A stretch of 64,000 nt of DNA from JANNSX01 sp963741525 (GTDB lineage Bacteria; Pseudomonadota; Alphaproteobacteria; Rhizobiales; Hyphomicrobiaceae): the NCBI GenBank assembly GCA_963741525.1, contig CAVUIW010000020.1:62001-126000 (forward strand). The letters run 5' to 3'. The notes under the pieces are model-generated. The model was given only the letters and a program-made list of their open reading frames with translations. It was not told where the DNA came from and did no database searches. Shown piece by piece: positions 15,719-24,001 of this stretch (its first letter is position 1; every line of letters begins with the position of its first letter). The translations under genes were made by a program, and so were the position numbers.

Positions 15719-16615
15719 CTACCCCCTCTTTTTCAGCTTCAGTTTCTTGCGGACATCCGCCGGTCCCATGACCGAGACACCCATGTTTTCCAGGATCGTC
15801 ACCGACCGGTCGACGAGCTGGCCATTCGTCGCGAGCACGCCCTTCGAGAGATAGATGTTGTCCTCGAGGCCGACGCGGACGTTGCCGCCGGCGAGCACGG
15901 CCTGGGCGACCCAGGGCATCTGCATGCGGGAAATCGCGAAGCTCGACCAGATGGCACCGGCCGGCATGTTGTTGACCATGGCCATGAAGGAGTTGACGTC
16001 GGAGGGCGCGCCATAGGGGATGCCCATGCAGAGTTGGATCAGCACGGGATCATCGAGTAGTCCGTCCTTCATCAGGTCCTTCACCTGCCAGAGCTGGCCG
16101 GTGTCGAACACCTCGCATTCGGGCTTGACGCCATAGTCTTGCATCAACTTGGCCATGACCTTCAGCGTCGCCGGGCCGTTGACCATGATGTTGTCGGTGC
16201 CACCCAGGAAATTCATGGTGCCGCAATCGAGCGTGCAGATTTCCGGCAGCAGCTCCTTCACATGCAGCAGGCGTTCCGTCGCGCCGACGAGGTCGGTGCT
16301 CTTGTCTTGCGGGAGCGGCTTCTCCGGCGGGCCCAGCACGAGATCGCCGCCCATGCCGGCGGTCAAGTTGATGATGACGTCGACACCCGAGGAGCGGATG
16401 CGATCGACGGCTTCCTTGTAGTAGGCGACCGAGCGCGATCCGGCACCCGTCTTGGGCTCGCGGACGTGCAGATGGACGATAGCCGCACCGGCCTTGGCGG
16501 CTTCGATGGCGGAATCGGCGATCTGCTTGGGCGTCACCGGCACCTTGTCGCTTTTGTCGGTCGTGGCGCCTGCACCGGTCACCGGGCAGGTAATGAAGGC
16601 GTTCCAGTTCATCAT
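15719..16615 (-). CDS. BKACE family 3-dehydrocarnitine cleavage enzyme
   Basis: Zinc-dependent beta-keto acid cleavage enzyme of 298 residues. The family condenses a beta-keto acid with acetyl-CoA and splits it; the carnitine branch gives betainyl-CoA and acetoacetate from 3-dehydrocarnitine. Seen: FITCPVTGAG opening, zinc motif IVHLHVREPKTG (His48 and His50), INLTAGMGG, ECEVFDTGQLWQ with a probable glutamate ligand, and the late NVRVGLEDNIYLSKGVLATN. It is the first gene of the SDR and carnitine dehydrogenase operon, which strongly favours 3-dehydrocarnitine over 3-keto-5-aminohexanoate as substrate. ATG at 16615, or MNW one codon later. Confidence 0.9.
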   Translation of the reverse strand: MMNWNAFITCPVTGAGATTDKSDKVPVTPKQIADSAIEAAKAGAAIVHLHVREPKTGAGSRSVAYYKEAVDRIRSSGVDVIINLTAGMGGDLVLGPPEKPLPQDKSTDLVGATERLLHVKELLPEICTLDCGTMNFLGGTDNIMVNGPATLKVMAKLMQDYGVKPECEVFDTGQLWQVKDLMKDGLLDDPVLIQLCMGIPYGAPSDVNSFMAMVNNMPAGAIWSSFAISRMQMPWVAQAVLAGGNVRVGLEDNIYLSKGVLATNGQLVDRSVTILENMGVSVMGPADVRKKLKLKKRG

Positions 16616-16725
16616 AGGGGCGGTTCCTGGATGGAGGGTTCGGGTTCGAAGCTAGTCGCCAAGCTGGTGTGCTGCTAGACAAATTGCGCTATCGGAAATG
16701 CAAATTGCGACGGTCTGGGCTGCAC

Positions 16726-16986
16726 ATGGGTTTGGATTCGGTGGAGCTGGTGATGGCTTTCGAGGAGGCGTTCGACATCGTCATCACCGATGCGTGCGCC
16801 GAACGCATGCTGACGGTCGGAGATGCTCACCGGGGCATTCTCGATTTACTTGCGGCCAAAGGGACCCCGCAGAACCACTATGACGTCTTTGAGCTGCTCG
16901 CCAAAATCATCGTCGAGCACACCGGCGCCGCGCCCGGCCGGGTCGTGCCAGAGGCACGCTTCGCCGAAGACCTGCGGATCGATTAG
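16726..16986 (+). CDS. Acyl-carrier-protein-like, half-domains in reversed order
   Basis: An 86-residue acidic protein. The N-terminus MGLDSVELVMAFEEAFDIVI, followed by AERMLTVGDAHRGILD, is the C-terminal half of an ACP domain, with the phosphopantetheine-accepting Ser at residue 5. After a short linker (AAKGTPQNHYD) comes VFELLAKIIVEHTG...RVVPEARFAEDLRID, which looks like the N-terminal half of an ACP and stops exactly where the next serine would be. It is therefore either a permuted ACP or a two-part carrier of a known but little-studied kind that begins MGLDSVELVMA. I chose the ATG at 16726; an ATG-less upstream extension to 16669 has no ACP character. No synthase gene is adjacent. Confidence 0.6.
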   Translation: MGLDSVELVMAFEEAFDIVITDACAERMLTVGDAHRGILDLLAAKGTPQNHYDVFELLAKIIVEHTGAAPGRVVPEARFAEDLRID

Positions 16987-17067
16987 CGGTCATTCTTTTC
17001 AGAGCCGCAATCGTTTGCCCGCGACGGTGAATGTCACACATCCGTTTTGCCTGTGGCTCGTGCGCCG

Positions 17068-17099
17068 TTCGCTGACAATTCGCTGACAGTTCACGTCAG
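17068..17099 (+). promoter_or_regulatory. Three direct repeats with 11-base spacing (OmpR/PhoB-type site)
   Basis: TTCGCTGACA at 17068 and again at 17079, then the looser TTCACGTCAG at 17090. An 11-base step places the sites on one face of the helix, as for winged-helix response regulators of the OmpR/PhoB family. It lies about 70-100 bases upstream of the PepSY gene. No response regulator is encoded in this window. Confidence 0.5.
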
Positions 17100-17170
17100 C
17101 CCGCTGTCACTTTCGGCGGCCTACAGATCATCGACCGCGCCATCCGGCAGCGGACAAGATGGAGCCTCAC

Positions 17171-17449
17171 ATGAAGTACACGCTTTCCCTTGCGGCGCTC
17201 GCCGCAGGCGTCGTCCTTGCCGCCCCGGCGTTTGCCGACGGCGTCGACAAGTGCACCGACGAAGCCAAGGACAAATGGATGACCGAGGAGCAGATCTCCG
17301 CGAAGGCCGTGGAGCTCGGCTACGAGGTCGCAAAACTCAAAGTCGAGGGCTCCTGCTACGAAGTTTACGCCAAGAAGGACGGCAAGGAATTCGAGGTGTT
17401 CTTCAATCCTGTCACGGCCGAGGTTGTGCTCGAGCAAGCCGAGGACTGA
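17171..17449 (+). CDS. Periplasmic PepSY-domain protein
   Basis: A 92-residue exported protein. Signal peptide MKYTLSLAALAAGVVLAAPAF cleaved before ADGVDK; the mature part is a single PepSY-type domain: MTEEQISAKAVELGYEVAKL, then KVEGSCYEVYAKKDGKEFEV and a final FFNPVTAEVVLEQAED. Such small PepSY proteins occur beside cytochrome b561 genes and are thought to modulate membrane redox proteins or sense the periplasm. The stop overlaps the next start (TGATG), so it is coupled to the b561 gene. I chose the ATG at 17171, four codons after an upstream ATG, since it starts the signal peptide cleanly. Confidence 0.85.
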   Translation: MKYTLSLAALAAGVVLAAPAFADGVDKCTDEAKDKWMTEEQISAKAVELGYEVAKLKVEGSCYEVYAKKDGKEFEVFFNPVTAEVVLEQAED

Positions 17450-19272
17450 TGTCCGCGGCAGGCGACAAGCGCACCGTATCCGGCGGTCCCCGCCCGCCGG
17501 ATACGGTTCTGATCTGGGATCTGCCCGTCCGGGTGTTTCACTGGACGCTGGTCGCGAGCATTGTCACGGCCTTCTTGACGACGGATGGCCTGGGAAAGAT
17601 CCACCGCTTTGCTGGCTACATAGCGGTTTCCCTGCTGATCTTCCGCATCGTCTGGGGATTTGCGGGCACCCGCTACGCCCGTTTCTCGGATTTCGTGAGA
17701 GGACCGCGCGCGGTCCTCAAATACACCGCCGATGAACTCACCGGATTTGCCGACCGCAAACTCGGACACAATCCGGCCGGCGGCGCGATGATCCTGGCAT
17801 TGCTGCTGGTCGTCGCCGGTATCGGCACAACCGGCATCATGATGCGCACCGAGCGGTTCTTCGGCTCCGAGACGGTCGAGACGGTGCACTGGATGCTGGC
17901 TTACAGCTTATTCGTGCTCGTTCCGCTCCATGTTCTCGGGGTCATCCTGGCATCCGCCTCGCACAAAGAGAATCTCGCGCTCGCGATGTTGACTGGGCGC
18001 AAGCCGCGCCAGGGTACGCCCGGCGAGGAGGAAGCCGCATCCCGCGAGCTGGACACGAAGCTGCGTGGCACAGCCGCACTCGCATTGGTCGCAATTCTGG
18101 CGGTCGTCGGCACGCTCGCATGGCCCCAAGTGATGGCGCAGATCGAGGTGCTCGAGAAGCGGCGTGCCGCCGTCGAGGCCGCCGAAGCGAAGCACAGCAC
18201 AACCACAGTATCCGGCACGATCGCGGATGCTTCCGCGAGCGCTACGGCAAGCGAGCCGGAAAAAGCCGCCAAAGTTTCCAAGCCGGCCGAGATCGCCACC
18301 CAGGCCAAGTCGACAGATGCGGCTGCGGCTCCCACGACCGGCGACACAACAGCCAACCAGGACACCGTGGTGGCGGGCAAGTCGACGGACGAAGGCCAAG
18401 GCGAAACGCTCGGGCGCGAGCTTGCCGAGGCGGAACAGCCGGCGGACGAGCCAGCCACCACCTCTTCAGTGCCAGATATTCCGGAGAGGATGCGGGCAGC
18501 GGTGCTCACTCAATCCGTCGACCAAACGGCTGACCAGGCCAAGGACCCCGCCCTCGTCGCGGAAGCCCTCGGCCGTGCCACCAGCCGTGAGATCGCGGAT
18601 GCGTCGGCGGCAGTGGGCAGCGCGGAGGCCTTCGAGCCTGCCGCCAACGCGGAACCGTCCCAAGAGCCGGGCTCCAGCGCGGACGACGAGCAAGCGGAGG
18701 CGGCCGAGGACGACGGCACGGCCACTGCCGGCCTCGTCAATGCACCAACCCGGAAATCCAAGCCAGCGGTTGCCGCGAACGCCCGATCGAATCGGTCCAC
18801 CGCTCAAGCCACCGTCCGAGCGGAAACCGGCACGAAAAAATCCATCGTCCGGGCCGCCGCCGCACCCGCGAGGAAAGCGAAGCGGAGCAATGCTCGTAGC
18901 TCCAAACTCGCATCAGCGCCGTTGCGCGTAGGCAAGCCCACTGCCGCGCCCTCCCGCACGCGATTGGCCAAGAACCGTCAAGCCTTGGCCGGGGCCCGAA
19001 CGACGCGAGTTCGCGCGACCGCGGTGCGGACCCGGGTGGCGCGAACCGGCCGCGCGGTATCCTCGCGCAAGCGGCCGCGGTCTGCCTTCGTCAGCCGCAC
19101 AGCGGCACGGATCGGCAAATCGGAATCGAAAGGCAAAGGCAAGGGCCGAGGCAGCAACAGCGGCAAAGGCAGCGGTAACAGCGGCAAGGGCTCCGGCAAT
19201 AGCGGAAAGGGCGGCGGCGGAAATTCGGGTTCGGGGGGAGGCAACGGCGGACATGGTGGCGGCGACGACTGA
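17449..19272 (+). CDS. Cytochrome b561 with long disordered histone-H1-like tail
   Basis: A 607-residue protein. Residues about 20-185 form a four-helix cytochrome b561/Ni-Fe-hydrogenase-type b domain with haem-ligand candidates His31 (VRVFHWTLVAS), His52 (KIHRFAGY), His147 (ETVHWMLAY) and His161 (PLHVLGVI). A fifth hydrophobic helix follows at about 208-226. Then comes a tail of some 370 residues: first an Ala/Glu/Thr-rich acidic region, then a basic Lys/Arg/Ala region from about 427 to 565 that reads like histone H1 (PARKAKRSNARSS, RTRVARTGRAVSSRKRPRS), and last a Gly/Ser/Lys region with SGKGSGN repeats ending GGHGGGDD. Coupled to the PepSY gene by TGATG and followed by a terminator. Confidence 0.85.
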   Translation: MSAAGDKRTVSGGPRPPDTVLIWDLPVRVFHWTLVASIVTAFLTTDGLGKIHRFAGYIAVSLLIFRIVWGFAGTRYARFSDFVRGPRAVLKYTADELTGFADRKLGHNPAGGAMILALLLVVAGIGTTGIMMRTERFFGSETVETVHWMLAYSLFVLVPLHVLGVILASASHKENLALAMLTGRKPRQGTPGEEEAASRELDTKLRGTAALALVAILAVVGTLAWPQVMAQIEVLEKRRAAVEAAEAKHSTTTVSGTIADASASATASEPEKAAKVSKPAEIATQAKSTDAAAAPTTGDTTANQDTVVAGKSTDEGQGETLGRELAEAEQPADEPATTSSVPDIPERMRAAVLTQSVDQTADQAKDPALVAEALGRATSREIADASAAVGSAEAFEPAANAEPSQEPGSSADDEQAEAAEDDGTATAGLVNAPTRKSKPAVAANARSNRSTAQATVRAETGTKKSIVRAAAAPARKAKRSNARSSKLASAPLRVGKPTAAPSRTRLAKNRQALAGARTTRVRATAVRTRVARTGRAVSSRKRPRSAFVSRTAARIGKSESKGKGKGRGSNSGKGSGNSGKGSGNSGKGGGGNSGSGGGNGGHGGGDD

Positions 19273-19302
19273 GCCGCCGCTTCGACGGATTGGCCAACAG
19301 GG

Positions 19303-19340
19303 ACCGGCCGGCGCCGTGGGGGAGCCGGCCGGTTTCGTTT
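19303..19340 (+). terminator. Terminator hairpin after the b561 gene
   Basis: ACCGGCCGGC at 19303-19312 and GCCGGCCGGT at 19324-19333 form a perfect 10-base stem with an 11-base loop, followed by TTCGTTT. The T tract is imperfect but the stem is very stable. It separates the b561 gene from the convergent SDR. Confidence 0.75.
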
Positions 19341-20115
19341 AGGCCTTCAGCGCCTCGAGGCTCTCCGGCACGATCTGGCCGCCATCGACGATGATCGTCT
19401 GGCCGGTGATGTAACCAGCCTCCTTCGAAGCAAGGAACAGCGCCGCATAGCCGATGTCGTCGACCGTACCGAGCTTGCCCAACGGCACCGAGGCCGCCAT
19501 CGTCCTATGATACTCCTCGCCGAGCGAGAGCAACCCATCGCTGATGACGTTACCGGGCAGCACGGCATTTATCGTGATGCCGCTGCGCGCCAGTTCGATG
19601 CAGGCGGTCCGCATGAAGCCGAGCTGGCCTGCTTTCGTCGCGCCGTAATGTGACCAGCCGGGGAAGCCCGTGACCGGGCCGGTGATCGAGGAGGTCAGGA
19701 TCACGCGGCCCTGGCTCGAGCGCTTGAGATAGGGCAGGCACGCCTTCACCGACAGGAAGGTGCCCTTGAGGTTGGTCGCCATGACACTGTCCCACTCCTC
19801 GGCCGACATGTCCTCGATCTTGGTCTGCGGGAAGATGCCGGCATTGGCGCAGAGCACGTCGACGCCGCCGAATTCGTCGGCCGCCTTCTCCGCCATCGCC
19901 TGCATGTCTGCGAGCTTCGTCACGTCGGCCGTGAAGGCTTTCGTGTGACCACCTGCCTTGTTGAGTTCCGCCGAGCAGGCCTCGGCCTCTGTAAGGTTGC
20001 GCGAGACGATCAGCACCTTGGCGCCGTTCCTGGCGAACACGTGGGCGATGCCCTTGCCGATGCCCTTGCTGGCTCCGGTGACAATGACGGATTTTCCGGC
20101 GATTGACGTCAGCAT
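19339..20115 (-). CDS. SDR family oxidoreductase, FabG-like
   Basis: A 258-residue short-chain dehydrogenase. Cofactor loop TGASKGIGKGI (residues 13-23), Arg39 in VSRN suggesting NADP(H), NAG at 91-93, catalytic Ser143, Tyr157 and Lys161 (HYGATKAGQ), and the C-terminal GYITGQTIIVDGGQ typical of 3-oxoacyl-ACP-reductase-like enzymes. The ATG at 20115 was preferred over 20151 because GGGAG stands at the right distance and the preceding 12 residues are not SDR-like. Last gene of the minus-strand operon with the permease, cysteine hydrolase and thioesterase. Confidence 0.9.
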   Translation of the reverse strand: MLTSIAGKSVIVTGASKGIGKGIAHVFARNGAKVLIVSRNLTEAEACSAELNKAGGHTKAFTADVTKLADMQAMAEKAADEFGGVDVLCANAGIFPQTKIEDMSAEEWDSVMATNLKGTFLSVKACLPYLKRSSQGRVILTSSITGPVTGFPGWSHYGATKAGQLGFMRTACIELARSGITINAVLPGNVISDGLLSLGEEYHRTMAASVPLGKLGTVDDIGYAALFLASKEAGYITGQTIIVDGGQIVPESLEALKA

Positions 20116-20218
20116 GATCTGCTCCCTGGGCGTTTGTTGATGGCCGCACAATAGAGGAGCGGGCGCCGCTCTCGCAACGCCCGCTCTGGTTTCTTGGATT
20201 CTGGCGAGACGATCGGGT

Positions 20219-21740
20219 CTAGCCGTCGTTCACCATGTGACCGATGTTCCGGTAGGCCTCCGGGTTTGCCCCCTTGAGGACAAAGCCCCAAATGAGCCCG
20301 AGGATGATGATGCCCAGCGCCACATAAGGAATGCTTTGGGCGAAGCCGTTGGTGCCGCCGAGCGTCGAAAGGTTCACGACGAGCGTGTAGACGAGCCAAG
20401 CTTGCGCAAGGAAGGAGATCGCGGGTGCGATCAGGGTGGTGAGGACATTGCCGCCACCGTTCTTCCTGAACCAGGCGATTATGGCGAGCGACACGACCGC
20501 CTGCAGCACCAGCAATAGCCCGGTGCCGAGCACGGCGAAGAGCGTGTAGACGCCGAGCCAGGCTTGCGCGGACGGATCGTCGAACCCGTACCAGTAGCCG
20601 TAGAGAATGACCCAAACGGCTGCCAGGACGGATTGCACGAACGAGGCCTTATGCGGGCTCTTGTGATGGTCGTGCGTCTCGCCAATGGAACGCGGCAGCA
20701 CGCCCTCGCGGGCCAGCGAGTAGAGGTAGCGCGAGGCCGTATTGTGGAAGGCCATGCCGCAGGCAAACGAACTCGTCAGGATCAGGAAGAACATGAGTTC
20801 ATAGGCCCAGGCGCCGACGAACTGCTGGATCGGTGTCAGGAAGAAATTGACGCCGTCGGAAAACGCCTTCGCCGTCATGTCGGCTTCCGTCGGATAGGCG
20901 GAAACCGCGCACCAGCTGACGATGACGTAGAAGATGCCGAGGCCGATCACCGAGATGTAGAGCGAGGCCGGGATGATCCGTTTGGGATCGCGGCTCTCCT
21001 CGGCATAGTTCGGCGCCATCTCGAAGCCGACCCACGACCAGAAGGCCATGAAGATGCCGACCGCCGCCGCGCCAGCGGCGATCTGGACAGTCACCGACCG
21101 TCTGCGCCGCGACCGGCGTGTAGACGTTGAAGACGTTGAGCGCCTCGGTATTGAAGGTGACGCCCGCGGAAATGATGCCGAACACAAAGATCGCGAGAAT
21201 GACCACCTCGAGGATGAGCGCGATGCCGAGCAAGCGGACCGACAGCTTCACATCGCGATAGGCGAGCACCGAGATCAAGGCGATCATTCCCAGCGCCAGG
21301 ATCGGCCAGGGAATGTTGATCCCGAAGTGATCCAGGAACCACTTGTTGCCGAAGAAGGCAAAGAGGCCCGTGAGCGAAGCCTCGAAGATCGAGTAGCAGG
21401 CAAAGGAAGCTAACCCCGCCGACATCCCGACCTCGCGGCCGAGACCCTGGCTGATGAAGGAGTAGAAACCTCCAACCGAGGAGACGCGCGCGGCCATGGC
21501 CGCGTAGCCGATCGAGAAGACCGTCAGCACGATCGTCGCCAGCAGGAACGCTGCGGGCGTGTAGATGCCGATGCCGTAGCCGGCCGCGAACGGCACGTTG
21601 CCGAGCATCGCCGACATCGGTGCGGCGCCCGTCACAGCCAGGAACAGCACGCCAACGAGTCCGACGGCCTTGGAGTTCAGCTTCTCGACCTTGTCCGATC
21701 TGGATACGTCTATGGTTTGTTGGCTTGCAGTATCTGTCAC
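20219..21740 (-). CDS. APC family amino acid permease, frameshifted
   Basis: Twelve-helix amino acid/polyamine/organocation permease of about 505 residues. The N-terminal part begins KAVGLVGVLFLAVTGAAPMS with the glycine-rich first helix of the APC family; the C-terminal part contains WVGFEMAPNYAEESRDPKR, a hallmark of the family after helix 6. The frame breaks near 21093-21097: the first frame runs to TPVAAQT and the rest (TVQIAAGAAAVGIFMAFWSW onward) continues one base off. One inserted or lost base restores it. Operon context with an amidase-type hydrolase and a thioesterase suggests uptake of an amine or amino acid linked to the carnitine or betaine pathway; substrate not readable. Confidence 0.85.
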
Positions 21741-21896
21741 GATGTTGGCTCCCTGCCATGGTCCATACCGCTGAGCGGTGCTGAACCTCTCTTCCCCGAA
21801 TTCGAATCAGCCGGTTCTCGGTGCCGGCCCCGCTTGCCATGTTTATCGCCCAGAAGGCCAAAGGCAATAGCTATACGTCAGACTCGACGGGTGCTT

Positions 21897-22595
21897 TCAG
21901 CTCAGCCCCTTCAAGCCCGTCAGCTCTTTGCTCGACATCACCTGACAGTAAATCATATTGATGATCTCGAGTTCTTTGCGGTGCAACTCGTCCGATCCCG
22001 CAGCGCAGCAATCTTCGACCACGACCACGCCGAAGCTCTCGTCGGCGAGGCTCCGAACCGTCGAGGACACGCACTGGTCGGTGAAAATCCCAGCGCAGAC
22101 AACGGTCTTGATGCCGAGATTGGTCAGGATCAAGCGGAGGTTCGTGCCCGTCAGCGCCGAGTCCGTCGTCTTGGTGACGACGATTTCGTCGCCGATCGGC
22201 TGCAGCTCCGGCACGAGCTGGGAGGGCGCCTCGTTCCTGGGCAGCAGCAGGTTGTTCCAGCCCGGCATTTTCTGGCTGAGCGAGCGGTCTCGCCCATCCT
22301 TCGTATGACAGGCGATGCGGGCGAACAGGCACTCGATCCCGGCCTTGCGAAACGCCTTCAGGAGCTCGGCCGTGCGGGGGATGACCTGGCGGTGCATGCG
22401 CTCATGGAACGGCGTCCAGGCATCGTAGCGGCGCTGCTCATCCGCCGAGAGCGAGGCGCGGTCCGGCCGGACGAGATAGGTGTTCTGCACGTCGATGACG
22501 AGGAGCGCGGTGGTCTTGGGATTAAGATCGGGATCGGCCGGCTCCGGCGCGCCGTCGTAGTAGATGGAGCGAAACTCGGTTTTCCAGGACATCAA
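21897..22595 (-). CDS. Isochorismatase-family cysteine hydrolase
   Basis: A 232-residue hydrolase with the Asp-Lys-Cys triad of the family: Asp35 (ALLVIDVQNTY), Lys142 (VVTKTTDSALTG) and Cys175 (AGIFTDQCVSST). The length and the C-terminal DCCAAGSDELHRKELEIINM resemble N-carbamoylsarcosine amidase and related amidases more than true isochorismatase. It therefore probably hydrolyses a C-N bond of a small amide. It lies 13 bases downstream of the thioesterase gene and upstream of the permease. Confidence 0.88.
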   Translation of the reverse strand: MMSWKTEFRSIYYDGAPEPADPDLNPKTTALLVIDVQNTYLVRPDRASLSADEQRRYDAWTPFHERMHRQVIPRTAELLKAFRKAGIECLFARIACHTKDGRDRSLSQKMPGWNNLLLPRNEAPSQLVPELQPIGDEIVVTKTTDSALTGTNLRLILTNLGIKTVVCAGIFTDQCVSSTVRSLADESFGVVVVEDCCAAGSDELHRKELEIINMIYCQVMSSKELTGLKGLS

Positions 22596-22608
22596 GTTAC
22601 CTGCTCAG

Positions 22609-23025
22609 TCATCCGATCCCCAGCTCTTTCGCCCGTGCGCGCATTTCGTCATCAACGGCCAGAGCCTTCCGCGCGCCCATGTCGAACAGCACGGTCACGA
22701 CATCGGCGGTCGCATGCAGCGCGCCGGTCTCGGTGTTGTAGAGGTCGTGGTGATACTCGATCGCCTTCGACCCCACCCGCGTCAGGCGGCTTTTCACGTA
22801 AACGAGCGCGCCGGCGCGGGTCTCGTGCTTGTATTCGATGGTGAGCTTCACATCCGCCCAGCCGCAGTTCTTCGCCTGAATTTCCGTGAAGGGCGCGAGC
22901 CGGGCCAGGATATGGAAGCTCGCGGCGTCGAAGATGGCGCAATAGAACTGCGTGTTCATGTGCCCCATACTGTCGCATTGCCAGGGATAGATGGCGTTGC
23001 GGTAGGTCTCGATCTCGACGGGCAT
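22609..23025 (-). CDS. Hotdog acyl-CoA thioesterase
   Basis: A 138-residue 4-hydroxybenzoyl-CoA thioesterase-type protein. The catalytic region YPWQCDSMGHMNTQFYCAIF contains the family pattern Asp-x2-Gly-His-x-Asn, and the rest (LTIEYKHETRAGALVYVKSR, EYHHDLYNTETGALHA) is the usual hotdog sheet. First gene of a minus-strand operon, with the divergent TetR gene on the other side of a 315-base spacer. A betainyl-CoA thioesterase role would fit the carnitine genes nearby, and the carnitine dehydrogenase already carries a related fused domain, so other substrates are equally possible. Confidence 0.85.
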   Translation of the reverse strand: MPVEIETYRNAIYPWQCDSMGHMNTQFYCAIFDAASFHILARLAPFTEIQAKNCGWADVKLTIEYKHETRAGALVYVKSRLTRVGSKAIEYHHDLYNTETGALHATADVVTVLFDMGARKALAVDDEMRARAKELGIG

Positions 23026-23340
23026 GATGGCAGGGTCCGAAGGGTTGATGCGGCGGCTCGTACGGGATCAGACCATAACGCAACTGGGAAGGCAAAGACC
23101 TGGACCCCTCCCACTGCCGCACTTCGGCTCGGCCAACGACCAAGCTTGCCACGAGCGCCTGGCGGTCCTCGGAGCCCTTCCGTCTCGCGTCTGTTTTCCG
23201 GCATGCTTGGTTTTTTGACTAGACGGGCGGGTCAAAAGGTCGTTTCTGTTTTTGAGACTGTAGGACGGACGAAAAGCGGACAACGCACCCCGATCGGATT
23301 GTTGCCGATCGGTGCGGATCAGCTGGAAACCGCAGGACCG
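23026..23340. promoter_or_regulatory. Divergent intergenic region with operator-like palindrome
   Basis: This 315-base region between the thioesterase operon and the TetR gene contains no coding frame I trust. TTTTGAC-N11-GTCAAAA at 23213-23237 is an inverted repeat of the size bound by TetR-type dimers, and TTGACT within it could serve as a -35 element for the TetR gene. Autoregulation and control of the thioesterase operon are the likely roles. Confidence 0.5.
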
Positions 23341-23982
23341 ATGAAAAAATCCAAGGCCAGCGCCAGGGCCGATATCGCCTCCCGCAAGCAGGCCTTCGTG
23401 CGCGAGGAGATCCTCAACTCGGCAACCCAGCTGTTCGCCGAGCGCGGCTACCGCGCCGTCACCATTGACGACGTCGCGGCCAATCTCGGTTACACGAAAT
23501 CGGTCGTCTACTACTATTTCAAGAGCAAGAACGAGATCCTCTGGCAGATCATCACCCGCATCTTCGACGGCTATCTGGAAAGGATCGTCGCCGAGAAGGA
23601 CAAGGGGCTGCCGCCGGGCGAGACGCTTGGGCGGATGGTGCGCCAGCATGCGCTCAGCGTCATGGAGAACCCACAATGGACTTCGATCTTCAATCGCGAG
23701 GAATCCGAACTCGATCCAGCGCAGCGCCGCCAGATCCGCAAGATGAAGCGCGCCTATGACGCCGTGTTCGAGGCCGTCTACGAGGCGGGTGTCGCGCAGG
23801 GCCTGTTCCGCAGCATCCCCCCGCACGTCGCCATCGGCGGCGCCATGGGCATGTGCAATTGGCTCTACGTCTGGTACGACCCCGAGGGTCCACTGACGGC
23901 CGAGGAGATCGCCGGTCACTTCGCCACCATGCTTTCTGGCGGCTGGAACGCGCCGGCTAGCGCCACTGGACGCAAATCCTGA
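23341..23982 (+). CDS. TetR family transcriptional regulator
   Basis: A 213-residue regulator. The N-terminal DNA-binding domain spans about residues 18-64: REEILNSATQLFAERGYRAV, TIDDVAANLGYTKSVVYYYF (helix-turn-helix), KSKNEILWQII. The C-terminal ligand domain (HALSVMENPQWTSIFNREES, RSIPPHVAIGGAMGMCNWLY) is of the TetR_C_33/FadR-like kind often linked to acyl-CoA metabolism. The ATG at 23341 begins a lysine-rich leader MKKSKASARADIASRKQ. Divergent from the thioesterase operon, which it probably represses in the absence of an acyl-CoA ligand (inference). Confidence 0.92.
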   Translation: MKKSKASARADIASRKQAFVREEILNSATQLFAERGYRAVTIDDVAANLGYTKSVVYYYFKSKNEILWQIITRIFDGYLERIVAEKDKGLPPGETLGRMVRQHALSVMENPQWTSIFNREESELDPAQRRQIRKMKRAYDAVFEAVYEAGVAQGLFRSIPPHVAIGGAMGMCNWLYVWYDPEGPLTAEEIAGHFATMLSGGWNAPASATGRKS

Positions 23983-24001
23983 GCAGCCCATACGTCAAAG
24001 G

